Assembly: GCA_907163375.1 (NCBI GenBank)
Contig: CAJQUW010008761.1
Span: forward strand, 79,114 to 143,113
Reading direction: 5' to 3'
Length of the DNA: 64,000 bases
Source of the DNA: Prostheceraeus crozeri
Lineage: Eukaryota; Platyhelminthes; Polycladida; Euryleptidae
Shown piece by piece: positions 21,048 through 30,300 of this stretch. Under the pieces are notes generated by a model. It was not told the origin of the DNA. It made no database searches and worked only from the letters and a program-made list of their open reading frames with translations. Position numbers and translations under genes: made by a program. Within the stretch, counting starts at the first letter, position 1. Each line of letters starts with the position of its first letter.

Positions 21048-22136
21048 ATGAGTACAGCAGTGAAACTCAGAAAGATTTATTACGACTTAAATCATCCCGC
21101 AAGTTTCAGTCGTCCGGAGGTTCTAGCTCGTGCAGCAGGTGTGGGAATAGAGAAAGTCAAGAAGTGGTTGAGGAGTCAACCGACTTACACTCTTCACAAA
21201 AATGCGAGAAAGCGGTTTCCAACAAGAAAATATGTTGTTAACAATATAGATAGTCAATGGCAAGCGGACTTGGCTGACATGCAACAGATATCACAGTACA
21301 ATGATGGCTATAAATACATCTTAACCGTAATAGATATTTTATCTCGCTATGCTTGGGCACGTGCGCTGAAATCTAAACGAGGACCAGAAGTTGAAGCGGC
21401 TTTTCAGAGCATTTTCGATGAGGGGCGTGTTCCGCAAAGAATACAGACCGATCAAGGGAAGGAATTCGAAAACTCTCATGTTCGAAGTCTCCTTAAAAGT
21501 CATAATGTGGAATTGTTTAGTGTCAAAAGTGCTTATAAAGCTGCCATGGTTGAGAGGTTCAATCGCACACTGAAGACAAAAATATGGCGCTATTTCACTG
21601 CAAAAAATACACATGTTTGGGTAGGTGAGCTGCAGAAATTTGTTAAGAATTACAATGAAAGCTACCATCGAATCATTAAGATGAAACCAGTTGATGTTAC
21701 CCCAGATAATGCGATGGATGTATGGCTTCGATTGTATGATAAGAAAGCGAAAAACATTTCCAATGAAAAGAAAATTAATGTTGGTGATAGAGTTCGGATT
21801 TCAAAGGTTAAGTCTACATTTGAGAAGGGGTATCTACCTAATTGGACTGAAGAAGAGTTTTTTGTGGATGAAGTAAATACAAAATTTAGACCCACCATGT
21901 ATAAATTAATAGATTACCATGGCAATCCAATTGAAGGAAAATTTTACTCTTATGAATTGCAAGTAGTAGACAGAAGTGAAGAGGTGTATATGATTGATAA
22001 AATAATTAGGAGGAAAGGTCATGGCAATCAAAGGAAATATCTAGTTAAATGGAAAGGATATCCTGATTCATTCAATAGCTGGATAACGCACCAGGATCTA
22101 CAAAATGTGGAGATGGGAGACACTCGTAACTTTTAA
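21048..22136 (+). CDS. Polinton integrase with chromodomain
   Basis: From the ATG at 21048 it encodes 362 residues; the frame stays open further upstream. The retroviral-type core shows aspartates in WQADLADM and IQTDQGKEF and the glutamate in KAAMVERFNR. The C-terminus is a chromodomain (KIIRRKGHGNQRKYLVKWKG, then YPDSFNSW), which may guide insertion to particular chromatin. Integrase plus polymerase B in one element defines the Polinton class. Confidence 0.93.
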   Translation: MSTAVKLRKIYYDLNHPASFSRPEVLARAAGVGIEKVKKWLRSQPTYTLHKNARKRFPTRKYVVNNIDSQWQADLADMQQISQYNDGYKYILTVIDILSRYAWARALKSKRGPEVEAAFQSIFDEGRVPQRIQTDQGKEFENSHVRSLLKSHNVELFSVKSAYKAAMVERFNRTLKTKIWRYFTAKNTHVWVGELQKFVKNYNESYHRIIKMKPVDVTPDNAMDVWLRLYDKKAKNISNEKKINVGDRVRISKVKSTFEKGYLPNWTEEEFFVDEVNTKFRPTMYKLIDYHGNPIEGKFYSYELQVVDRSEEVYMIDKIIRRKGHGNQRKYLVKWKGYPDSFNSWITHQDLQNVEMGDTRNF

Positions 22137-22176
22137 GCTAATATAGCATGTGACTTCTTCCATATATGAGTTTAAC

Positions 22177-23754
22177 ATGTCTACTAACTTCAATATCATT
22201 CTTCCAAGCAATAGCAACCCCAAGATATTCCCAAGTAACAAACCATCTCTCTACTCTGTTGAATTCGCTAATCCAATTACTCTGCATGGACCCCATGAAG
22301 TTGCTCTAACTGAAATTACTTATTACAACGATATCAGTTTGCTAAAGAACAACTATTTTGAATTACATAAAGAAGTGCGAGAGAAGGATGATTGCTTTCG
22401 CATATTTCAAAATAGTCTACATGGTACATGGGCTTTTCATCATCTAACTTTACATCCTTTTTCAACATCTTTACCATCTGTCCAAAACATGATTAAAATT
22501 CAAAAGGCATTTGCAACGTCAACTTTTGATTCTAAGGTTCCCACAATGAGCTTGCAAGATACAGAAAAGGAAATCGGTAGAATGTTTGAACGAATAAATG
22601 ATCTCTTCAAGCTGACTTTGAATAAATTCTACAAACCAGTCATAAAGGGGTCAACAAAATTGATGAAGGAAGGGAAGCATGTTCTTCTTGTATTAGGTAA
22701 GGATTTGAGTCATACTTTTGGGTATTCCAGAACAACTTTCTCATCAAGGTATTGGTACAATGGACGTGGGTGGAATTCGGAGAGGAAAGTCACTGATTTT
22801 CAATGTAGAATTGTGCCATTGTATGCATTACAAAAAAGGAGCATCCGAGTAAAAAATAAATTTGAGGTCATTAGAAGTGTTGAAGACTTTGCAAGAAAGT
22901 TTCAAGGATCAGTGCCAGAAACGTTAATGACTTGTGAATATAAGAAAGAGAAAGTAACTTTATTTACTGTTGAAACGGAGGCAGAATTTATTGTTTTTAC
23001 TAAAAAGACACCATTGGAAAAGTCTGAGTCCGCTGTTATTGAATTCGGATCTGAAATGATTGGGATGTTTAAGGGCCTTGAAAGCGCACCTTGGTTGACA
23101 GAATTAAATGATACATTCAAGGTTCAATTGTCCTCTTCTAAACTCAAAGCATCAACAAATGCTTCATGGGATATCCACGTATACAGCGAAGACATATTGG
23201 GTGATGAATTGTCTACTTCCAGTGAACTTGTAAAAAGAGTTAATTTGAACATTGAAAGCTTGAAAACGCCATCTGAATTGTGTACAAAGTTAAATGAGTT
23301 TGGTGTAGATTACCTTGATGCAGATGAATATCACTTTTCTTATGACCCACATAAGAAACGCATGATTGTAAAGGTAGGGAAGAACTCTCTTATCAAGCTG
23401 GATAGCGTGTTAACGACCACATTGGGATTCTCAAAATCAACTATTTATGAAGGCACATCAATAGGCGATACAGCCCCATCACTAGAGCGTGATATAAGTA
23501 ACTTATACGTCTATTGTAACATTATTGAATATACAAGGGTTGGCGACATTGAGGCCCCACTTCTGCGCACATTTCCTCTCTCATCCGTAAGGAAGCAACT
23601 AATCAATCGAGAATTTTTTAACACAATGTATCTACCAATCAGCCGAAATTTCATCAATAGAATTGACATATCAATTCATGATGACGCAGGAGAAGTAGTA
23701 CCGTTCTGTGGTGGTGTTACTGTTTTGACCCTACATATTAGGTCAAGAGAATAA
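22177..23754 (+). CDS. Polinton minor capsid (penton-like) protein
   Basis: About 525 residues from the ATG at 22177. The start FNIILPSNSNPKIFPSNKPS, then the stretch ending LHGPHEVALTEITYYND, matches the conserved opening of Polinton minor capsid proteins, which fold as a single jelly roll. It lies upstream of the basic protein and major capsid gene, the usual order. AAGCTAATATAG lies between the integrase stop and this gene. Confidence 0.85.
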   Translation: MSTNFNIILPSNSNPKIFPSNKPSLYSVEFANPITLHGPHEVALTEITYYNDISLLKNNYFELHKEVREKDDCFRIFQNSLHGTWAFHHLTLHPFSTSLPSVQNMIKIQKAFATSTFDSKVPTMSLQDTEKEIGRMFERINDLFKLTLNKFYKPVIKGSTKLMKEGKHVLLVLGKDLSHTFGYSRTTFSSRYWYNGRGWNSERKVTDFQCRIVPLYALQKRSIRVKNKFEVIRSVEDFARKFQGSVPETLMTCEYKKEKVTLFTVETEAEFIVFTKKTPLEKSESAVIEFGSEMIGMFKGLESAPWLTELNDTFKVQLSSSKLKASTNASWDIHVYSEDILGDELSTSSELVKRVNLNIESLKTPSELCTKLNEFGVDYLDADEYHFSYDPHKKRMIVKVGKNSLIKLDSVLTTTLGFSKSTIYEGTSIGDTAPSLERDISNLYVYCNIIEYTRVGDIEAPLLRTFPLSSVRKQLINREFFNTMYLPISRNFINRIDISIHDDAGEVVPFCGGVTVLTLHIRSRE

Positions 23755-23797
23755 GGCTTTACGCTATTGTGACTTCCATAGTTATTCAATAGTCATA

Positions 23798-24280
23798 ATG
23801 ACAGGCATTTACAGTAGACCATCATATCAGAGCGGTTATCCCGTGTTTGTTGGAGGTAGACGACAAGTTGGAGGAGGCATATTTGGTGCACTAAGACGTA
23901 TGGTTCTTCCAACACTCAAAAAGTATGGCGTACCAATCATGAAGCGTGTTGGAAGCAGGGCTTTAGATTTTGGTGCAAATGTTGCAGCTGATGCGCTTCA
24001 AGGTGAGGATATCGGTGAATCTATGAAAATGCGCGCGCAGCAATCTGCCATAGACGCATTAGATGATTTAACAAAGACGAGACGTACAGTTCGGAAGAAG
24101 CGTAGGAAGTCAAGACAAGTTGGATCCGGTCGAGTTACTAAGCAAAGACGCAGGAAAAGTAAAAAGCCGACTAGAGCAGCACGTTCTAAATCTAGACGTC
24201 GTGTGAAAGCAAGAAAGCGCAAACGAAATTCCACTGCGACTGGAAACAAGTCAAAACGAAGGAAGACAACATATTTGTAG
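23798..24280 (+). CDS. Polinton core/membrane-active basic protein
   Basis: 160 residues. A glycine-rich opening (GGRRQVGGGIFGALRRMVLP) leads to an amphipathic region ending in AIDALDD, then a long arginine/lysine tail. This two-part design is shared with adenovirus-like minor core proteins of Polintons: a membrane-active peptide plus a DNA-condensing tail. Confidence 0.8.
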   Translation: MTGIYSRPSYQSGYPVFVGGRRQVGGGIFGALRRMVLPTLKKYGVPIMKRVGSRALDFGANVAADALQGEDIGESMKMRAQQSAIDALDDLTKTRRTVRKKRRKSRQVGSGRVTKQRRRKSKKPTRAARSKSRRRVKARKRKRNSTATGNKSKRRKTTYL

Positions 24281-24290
24281 AGCTAATACG

Positions 24291-25574
24291 ATGCAGAGTA
24301 TCAATTCGGCTTTGTGTTTCTTCGATTCTCCCCCTCATCAGACAGACATCATCTCCTCAACAATTGTAGACATAGTCCCCACAACAAATATCGATGGTAA
24401 CCAGCAGCCTATTCAGTTTGATATACCTGCCAATCCTCAAGATTATATTGACTGTCAATCCATTGATTTAGAGTTGTGTATACAAATTAAGAAGACTGAT
24501 GGTACAAATATCGATTCATCCAAGGATAAAGTGGGATTAGCAAATCTTCCTATTGCCAGTCTGTTCTCAGATGTGTATCTAATATTGAATGACAAACAGA
24601 TTGAAGGAGGGGATCGAGCATATCCATATGGAGCATATATACATACAATGACTCAATTTCAAAAGCAAGCTAAACAGTCACACTTGCAAGTTTCTGGGTG
24701 GTATGATGATCAGCAAGGGAAATTTGATGATGTCTCAAATACAGGGTTGAAAAGACGAATGGATTTAACAGCGGATTCAAAGGAATTATACTTGAAAGGA
24801 CCCGTCTATCTTGATTTCCTTCGTCAATCTAGATATCTGCTATCACAGGTTAAAATGCAAATAAAATTTATTCGTGCAAATCCTGAGTTCGCGTTAATGG
24901 CTTTTGGAGCTACAAACTATCAAGTCAACATAAGTAATGCCGTGCTCAATGTAAGGCGAGTAACAATGAACCCGTCAGTCATCAACGAGCATGCGACAGG
25001 ATTGAGGAAAAACAATGCAATATATCCAGTTAATCACAGTGTGTTGACAAACTTCACAATTGGTGCGGGATCATCCTCACATGCCTACCCAAATCTTTTT
25101 CCCACTGCAATGCCAAAGGCGGTGTATATCACATTTGTGGAAAATGAGGCATTCATTGGTGCTTTTGAAAAGAATCCATTCAATTTCCAACACTTTAATG
25201 TTAGCAAACTAGCACTCTATCAGGATGGGAAATTTGTATCTTGCAAAGCATATGAGCCTAATTTCAAAGATGGCAAATTCGCACGTGAATATGGTTCTAT
25301 TTTCACCGCCCTCAACATGTTTAATACAGACGATTCAAATGGAATTACAATGGATATGTACAAGAATGGCTACTTCTTCATTATGTACAACCTCACAGCA
25401 GATGCAGATCTAGGTGGTGAAAGCGTAGGAGTTACAAAGCCTGGAAATCTACGACTGGAGGTATCATTTGAGTCACCTTTGAAGAAAACAATTACTTGTC
25501 TCATTTATGCTATCTATGATAGCAAAGTTGAGATAACAAGAATGAGAGACGTGACTGTCAGCTATCAGAGATGA
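24291..25574 (+). CDS. Polinton major capsid protein (double jelly roll)
   Basis: 427 residues. The pattern IQFDIPANPQDYIDCQSIDL, then NDKQIEGGDRAYPYGAYIHT and GPVYLDFLRQSRYLLSQVKM, is typical of Polinton double jelly-roll capsid proteins. It sits directly before the protease and overlaps it by four bases. AGAGCTAATACG lies immediately before its ATG. Confidence 0.92.
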   Translation: MQSINSALCFFDSPPHQTDIISSTIVDIVPTTNIDGNQQPIQFDIPANPQDYIDCQSIDLELCIQIKKTDGTNIDSSKDKVGLANLPIASLFSDVYLILNDKQIEGGDRAYPYGAYIHTMTQFQKQAKQSHLQVSGWYDDQQGKFDDVSNTGLKRRMDLTADSKELYLKGPVYLDFLRQSRYLLSQVKMQIKFIRANPEFALMAFGATNYQVNISNAVLNVRRVTMNPSVINEHATGLRKNNAIYPVNHSVLTNFTIGAGSSSHAYPNLFPTAMPKAVYITFVENEAFIGAFEKNPFNFQHFNVSKLALYQDGKFVSCKAYEPNFKDGKFAREYGSIFTALNMFNTDDSNGITMDMYKNGYFFIMYNLTADADLGGESVGVTKPGNLRLEVSFESPLKKTITCLIYAIYDSKVEITRMRDVTVSYQR

Positions 25575-26035
25575 GTAACTTAAGCAACATAGAAATCTTG
25601 AGGAAAATGAGGAAAGCTCATCCCTACTCCAAGACAATATTTCTCAATGTCTTTTCTAGAGATAATTTACCTGATTCAATTCCTTTCTATCCTTGTTCAC
25701 TTATCATCAATACGGATACCAACAATCTTCCCGGAAAACATTGGATTGCTGTATACATCAATCGTTATAAAGTTGCCGAATATTTTGACTCTCTTAATCA
25801 ACCTCGTTTACATGATATCGCATTATGGATGAACAGGTTCTCCTGGACTGTTAGGAAAGTGACATCGTTCCCACTTCAAAGTAATACATCTCTAATGTGC
25901 GGTGGCTATGTACTCTATTTTGTCAACGAGAGACCATTGAAAAATAACTGTAAAAGTGCTTTAGAACTATTTTCAAAAAACTGTGATAAAAATGATGTAA
26001 TTCTTACTAAATATGTTGAAACAGTTTTGAAATAA
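25571..26035 (+). CDS. Polinton adenain-like cysteine protease
   Basis: 154 residues. The histidine lies in GKHWIAVYINR, the acidic partner in AEYFDSLNQP, and the cysteine in SLMCGGYVLYF, the order found in adenovirus-type maturation proteases. It overlaps the capsid stop by four bases, and AATAAA follows the stop, closing the plus-strand block. Confidence 0.9.
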   Translation: MSNLSNIEILRKMRKAHPYSKTIFLNVFSRDNLPDSIPFYPCSLIINTDTNNLPGKHWIAVYINRYKVAEYFDSLNQPRLHDIALWMNRFSWTVRKVTSFPLQSNTSLMCGGYVLYFVNERPLKNNCKSALELFSKNCDKNDVILTKYVETVLK

Positions 26036-26094
26036 AGTTTTATGTTGTATCATTAACTTGCTCTCTTTTTTCCAAAACAAGGGTTTATAAGGAA

Positions 26095-26182
26095 AACAAA
26101 AACATGCTCATATTTCATTATCTATTCACATATATACAAAAACATGTTCATATTTCATTATCTATCCACATATATACAAAAT
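26095..26182. repeat. Short tandem duplication between converging gene blocks
   Basis: Two copies, about 40 bases apart, of aacatg(c/t)tcatatttcattatctat followed by cacatatatac. They lie between the plus-strand capsid block and the minus-strand block. Confidence 0.6.
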
Positions 26183-26752
26183 CTACAATTTGGTTTTCAT
26201 GAAACATTTTTTCAAATCACATATGATGGGAGGCACATCACTTATGTCTTTAATGCCGGTTATCACAATCTTTCCATTATGGAACACATGAACATGATAT
26301 GGATGCCAGTTAGTCAATTGAGCTGCTGGAAATAACTCCACTTCATAAGTTAGATTATGTGATGATGTAACTTTACGGAAATCATAGTGATAGTGTAATT
26401 CACATAACACGGTCATTGTCTTCACTTTCCAATCAGATAATGAATCACCAAGTAAATGTTCCAAAGTTAAGTGTAGATATGAGAGATCACCCTCCATGAC
26501 CCTTCCAATACATTGGATTGTTCCATTTGGAAAGAATAGGATAGTGAGAGATCTATCCTTCCTCTGAATCCTCCATGTTAACATTGAGGGTCTTCCAAGA
26601 TGTAAGCTCGTTGTCGGCTTCAATTTGCGTTTTATCAGTAACCATTGTTTTCGGTTGGGTATATTCCTCTCGATCTCTTGTAGATTGAGTTTTGACTTTG
26701 CTTTTGTAGTTAACATCCGATTTACAACTTCCAACCGTTTGATGTCCTCCAT
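26183..26752 (-). CDS. Polinton TBP-like protein
   Basis: 189 residues. The last 70 residues include YEVELFPAAQLTNWHPYHVH and VFHNGKIVITGIKDISDVPP, closely following the second repeat of TATA-binding proteins (YEPELFPG ... P ... IF-SGKIVLTGAK). About 85 residues earlier, SLTILFFPNGTIQCIGRV fits the first repeat (LIFASGKMVCTGAK). Length and two-fold repeat match the TBP saddle. The N-terminal 55 residues are basic and unassigned. It overlaps the next upstream gene by 200 bases in another frame. The likely role is promoter recognition for the element's own TATA boxes, which is inference. Confidence 0.65.
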   Translation of the reverse strand: MEDIKRLEVVNRMLTTKAKSKLNLQEIERNIPNRKQWLLIKRKLKPTTSLHLGRPSMLTWRIQRKDRSLTILFFPNGTIQCIGRVMEGDLSYLHLTLEHLLGDSLSDWKVKTMTVLCELHYHYDFRKVTSSHNLTYEVELFPAAQLTNWHPYHVHVFHNGKIVITGIKDISDVPPIICDLKKCFMKTKL

Positions 26753-27113
26753 CTTTAATGAATGACGTTATCTGTGGTAGTATCTCCCTTGTAAAGGTTT
26801 CCCATGTGACGTCACTGAAACGAAAAAATCGATATTCAACATCTTCACGTTTTGGTGAACAGACGTATAGTTTGACTGATGAATCACACTTTATCCATAC
26901 CTTGTCATCGAGAGGAATCTTGATCCGAGTCTTATGGTTGTCAATGAGATCCGCAAAGTCTTTCAGTGAAGGCAATGAGTCAATACTAATGCAAACGCCA
27001 CGATGTTTTCGATCACTATTTGCTATTGAATGACGAAATGCTATTCTTTTAGAATTTGTTATGTGAACGTTTTGAACGTCACTAAGTTTCCATGTTCTAA
27101 TGTAATGAGGCAT
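26553..27113 (-). CDS. Polinton protein, possible PC4-like coactivator
   Basis: About 186 residues from the ATG at 27113. RGVCISIDSLPSLKDFADLI, and later YRFFRFSDVTWETFTREILP, resemble the strand-then-helix ending of PC4/p15 single-stranded DNA-binding coactivators, possibly as two copies. The C-terminal third is polar and low-complexity. It lies between polymerase B and the TBP-like gene on the same strand. Without a profile search this assignment is weak. Confidence 0.45.
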   Translation of the reverse strand: MPHYIRTWKLSDVQNVHITNSKRIAFRHSIANSDRKHRGVCISIDSLPSLKDFADLIDNHKTRIKIPLDDKVWIKCDSSVKLYVCSPKREDVEYRFFRFSDVTWETFTREILPQITSFIKDGGHQTVGSCKSDVNYKSKVKTQSTRDREEYTQPKTMVTDKTQIEADNELTSWKTLNVNMEDSEEG

Positions 27114-27175
27114 GTTCCGAAAGCTATGTTTCAAATTTAGGTTTAATGTTTGCCTAAAGTTTGTTATTTTATTAG

Positions 27176-27345
27176 CTCAACATATCGGAATGATGTTGAG
27201 TACAAATTCTTCACATATTCATTCACATTAGGACTACCTATTTATTAGTAATCATTTCTACATATCGGAAAGATGTAGAAATTTCAATTTTAGTAAGACT
27301 ACTTATGTATTAGTAAGTGTTGCTACATGTCGGAAGATGCAGCAA
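27176..27345 (-). promoter_or_regulatory. Three stem-loops with a conserved loop
   Basis: Hairpins at 27176-27200, 27254-27282 and 27320-27345 (plus-strand coordinates) have loops ATCGGAATG, ATCGGAAAG and GTCGGAAG. Their stems are ctcaacat/atgttgag, atttctacat/atgtagaaat and ttgctacat/atgcagcaa, so sequence differs but pairing is kept. The last two are preceded by the direct repeat actac(c/t)tat(t/g)tattagtaa. They lie between the polymerase stop and the next minus-strand gene. Confidence 0.6.
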
Positions 27346-27392
27346 TCGCAAGATCTATTACAAGTGGAATATTATATTGTTTTTATTTAGAC

Positions 27393-30300
27393 TTATTCTA
27401 CATCACCTGTGACAGGAAGGCATCTCCTTCTCTTCGACGGTGGGGGAAGACCTAGGCTGTAGTGTCCATATGGTAATGATAAATTTTTATCCAGCCAACA
27501 GCGCTTATCCTCCCAAAGTGAAAGACCTCGCTTCCTAAATGATTTTGTGCTAACTATGTGATTTTTTGAATTTATAATTGTCATATCTTCAGTTGTATCA
27601 TTCTCACTATAATAGACACTCCTATAGTCATCATGTTTCAATTTTTTAACTGCTGCTCTCTGAATTCCTTTTGCACGTTTGATGCTATGATTCGTAGAGT
27701 CTAGATATTTCATTGAATACATTTTCGGTTTTAGTAGGATCATTTCCTCAAGCAACTTTCCAGCACACTCATCCTTAAAACAACCTAATCTAGCTTTGTT
27801 TGTAGTTGAGTATAGTCGGTGATGACTATCATAGTTTGAAGAGTCAAACTTTTCACCGAAGTATAGAAGTATATCTTCCAGACGGACAGATGGTGATGTG
27901 TATAAACATAGGAAGAAACTGTCGGTATCACCTCCACAAAGCCGCGTTCTATTTATCAGTGGACACCCTTTTAGATCATTGTAATATAATTGATACATTT
28001 CCAACTTACTATAGTCAAGTACTGCTTGACCAACATATATTAATTTATTTAAAACTATTGAAGGTTTGTACATTTCCATACCAACCAGATCTTCATCAAA
28101 TATTTTGTGTTGAACATAGAGAGGATGATTTGACAATTTCAGTAGTTGTTTCTCATTGTTGACTAGTTTAAATTTTTTCCTTCTCCTTACATTTTCCATT
28201 GTTTTACCATATAAAGAATTATTTTTCAATTTGTAGAATGACTTTTCGAAGTCAGTGTTTGATTGAGCCCTCTTTTGAGAGTTCATATCAATGTATGTTT
28301 TTAACCAAGGCTTTTGTGTGAATTTTATGCCACTATGAATCTTCTTGATTCTCATGCCCATGGTCAAGTAAAATTTTAAAATTGAATAGTGGACTACATA
28401 ATTTTCCCTATCAAATTGATGGAGCAGAAGTTTCTTGATAGAAGAAAAATGTGTATTTGGTCTTACTTTTTCATATAGATTTTTCATATAGTGTGAAAAC
28501 ATTCTCTTTTCAATCATCTGCATTTCTGGAGCTAATGGGAAATCGGCAGTGTCATCATGAATGGCTGCAGGATACTCTAAATCTAAATCAAAAATGTAGC
28601 CGATTTCACCATCATCATCTATATTTTGAACATTTTCTTCATTTAAAAAATTATCTAATTCACTTTCATTCAACCATTTGAAATTTGAGTGGGGTAGATT
28701 TCTACTGAGTGAAGAACCGTAAAGGTTATTAACATCTAAGTAGGTCAAATGTCGACTTTCATGTGTATTATTTCCTAATTCTTCAATGCGTGCACGCGCT
28801 CGGTGAATGTTGGTGAAAGTCATACCCCCTCTAATTCCTCGTTCAAATAGATTGTACATATTTTCATCTTGTATGTAGTGTGGGGGATCATTGGAAGAGA
28901 AATTTAGTGCTGAGGTAAAGCTAAGATGTGGGAGACTGACAAAATGTACAGGGTCGACTTCATCCTCACGTTGACTCAATGCTCTAAACACTTCAAATAT
29001 GTCTGCCAACAATAAAACATCTAACTTCAGATATGCCAGCATGTAATCACCAAATGTGCTACAATTAAATTCAATCCATGCCTTGTTAGCGTGTTCATAT
29101 TCACTATCGGAACAGTGCTCACGAGTAAGATCATTATAGAATTCAAATTGTGGTGGTAGACAGTCTTCCGTCAACGTGTTTAAGTTTTTGAAGTATGAAT
29201 ATGGAAACACTCCCTTCTGATATAAAACATTATCACTTAATTGTGGAAATTCTACCCTTAATGTCTCTACATGCTCATACGTTTGCAAGCCCTTGGCTAA
29301 TTCACTCAAGGATGCACTTAGAAATTGATATGAGTCTAAGAATTTTAGTTTAAAGTATACTGTCTTCCCTTTGTATTCATTTACAGGGACACTGGCGGAT
29401 AAAGTTATATATTTTTCAGCAGTTGCTGCTACAACATCTAATTTCCAAGATTTCATTCTTCCAATCGCTTTATAGCAAACGATGTGACTATCATAATTTT
29501 TAAAATTGTGGAAAAATATGGGGAGCTCCCGTCTGTTAAGTCTTAACCGGAGATTGCATTTCCTACATAATGTTTGCCTATATCGTCCGGTGATATGATC
29601 ATGATCACGAACTTTTATGACTTCATCGCTGAATTTCGATTTACATTTGTTGCAACATTCTGCATTCTCATGGCGTGCTTTTTCATCCGCTGACAGTGAC
29701 ATTGGCTGCCTAGTTGTTGCACATTGGTTGTCATATAAGTCTTGGGCTACAGTTTCTAAGTGGTGCAAGAAACTAATAATGCAATTTTCTCCCTCAAAGA
29801 GGTAATACTTGTTTTCAAATTTCGATTGAAGGGCATTATGCCAGACATGATAAGCTCCAATGGCCGCAGGTTTATGTATTTTATTATCAATGTAGCACTC
29901 TATATCTGCATAAATTACTAAAGGAGGACTTAGTTGATATTCCATGCTACTTGTTAGTACTTTTAGATCCGATGGCATTTTTTCTATTTGTGCTTTTCCT
30001 CGAATACAAAACTGGAAGTGTCGTTCTAGTGTTGTCTTATATGTGAATGACTGAGTGCATCTTTCGCAGAAGTATTTATGTCTTTTTAAAGTTCTCCTAT
30101 ACAATCTTGACAGCTTTGGAATTCCACAATAGTGTGCTGCTCCATTGTTTAGAATTAGCAAAATATTAACCGTTTGCCTACCAGTAAAGTTACTATTGTA
30201 ACGAACACCTTTGAGTCCATTTTCATAAAAGTGAATGTTAATTTTAATATCATTATTTTTCTCAAATTTTGGAATATCTTTGATTGATACTGGTGTGGAA

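Noticed and set aside
20915-21241. Cysteine-rich 108-codon frame overlapping the integrase start
   Set aside because: It overlaps the integrase in another frame for most of its length. The integrase frame has clear domains, so this is most likely a shadow.
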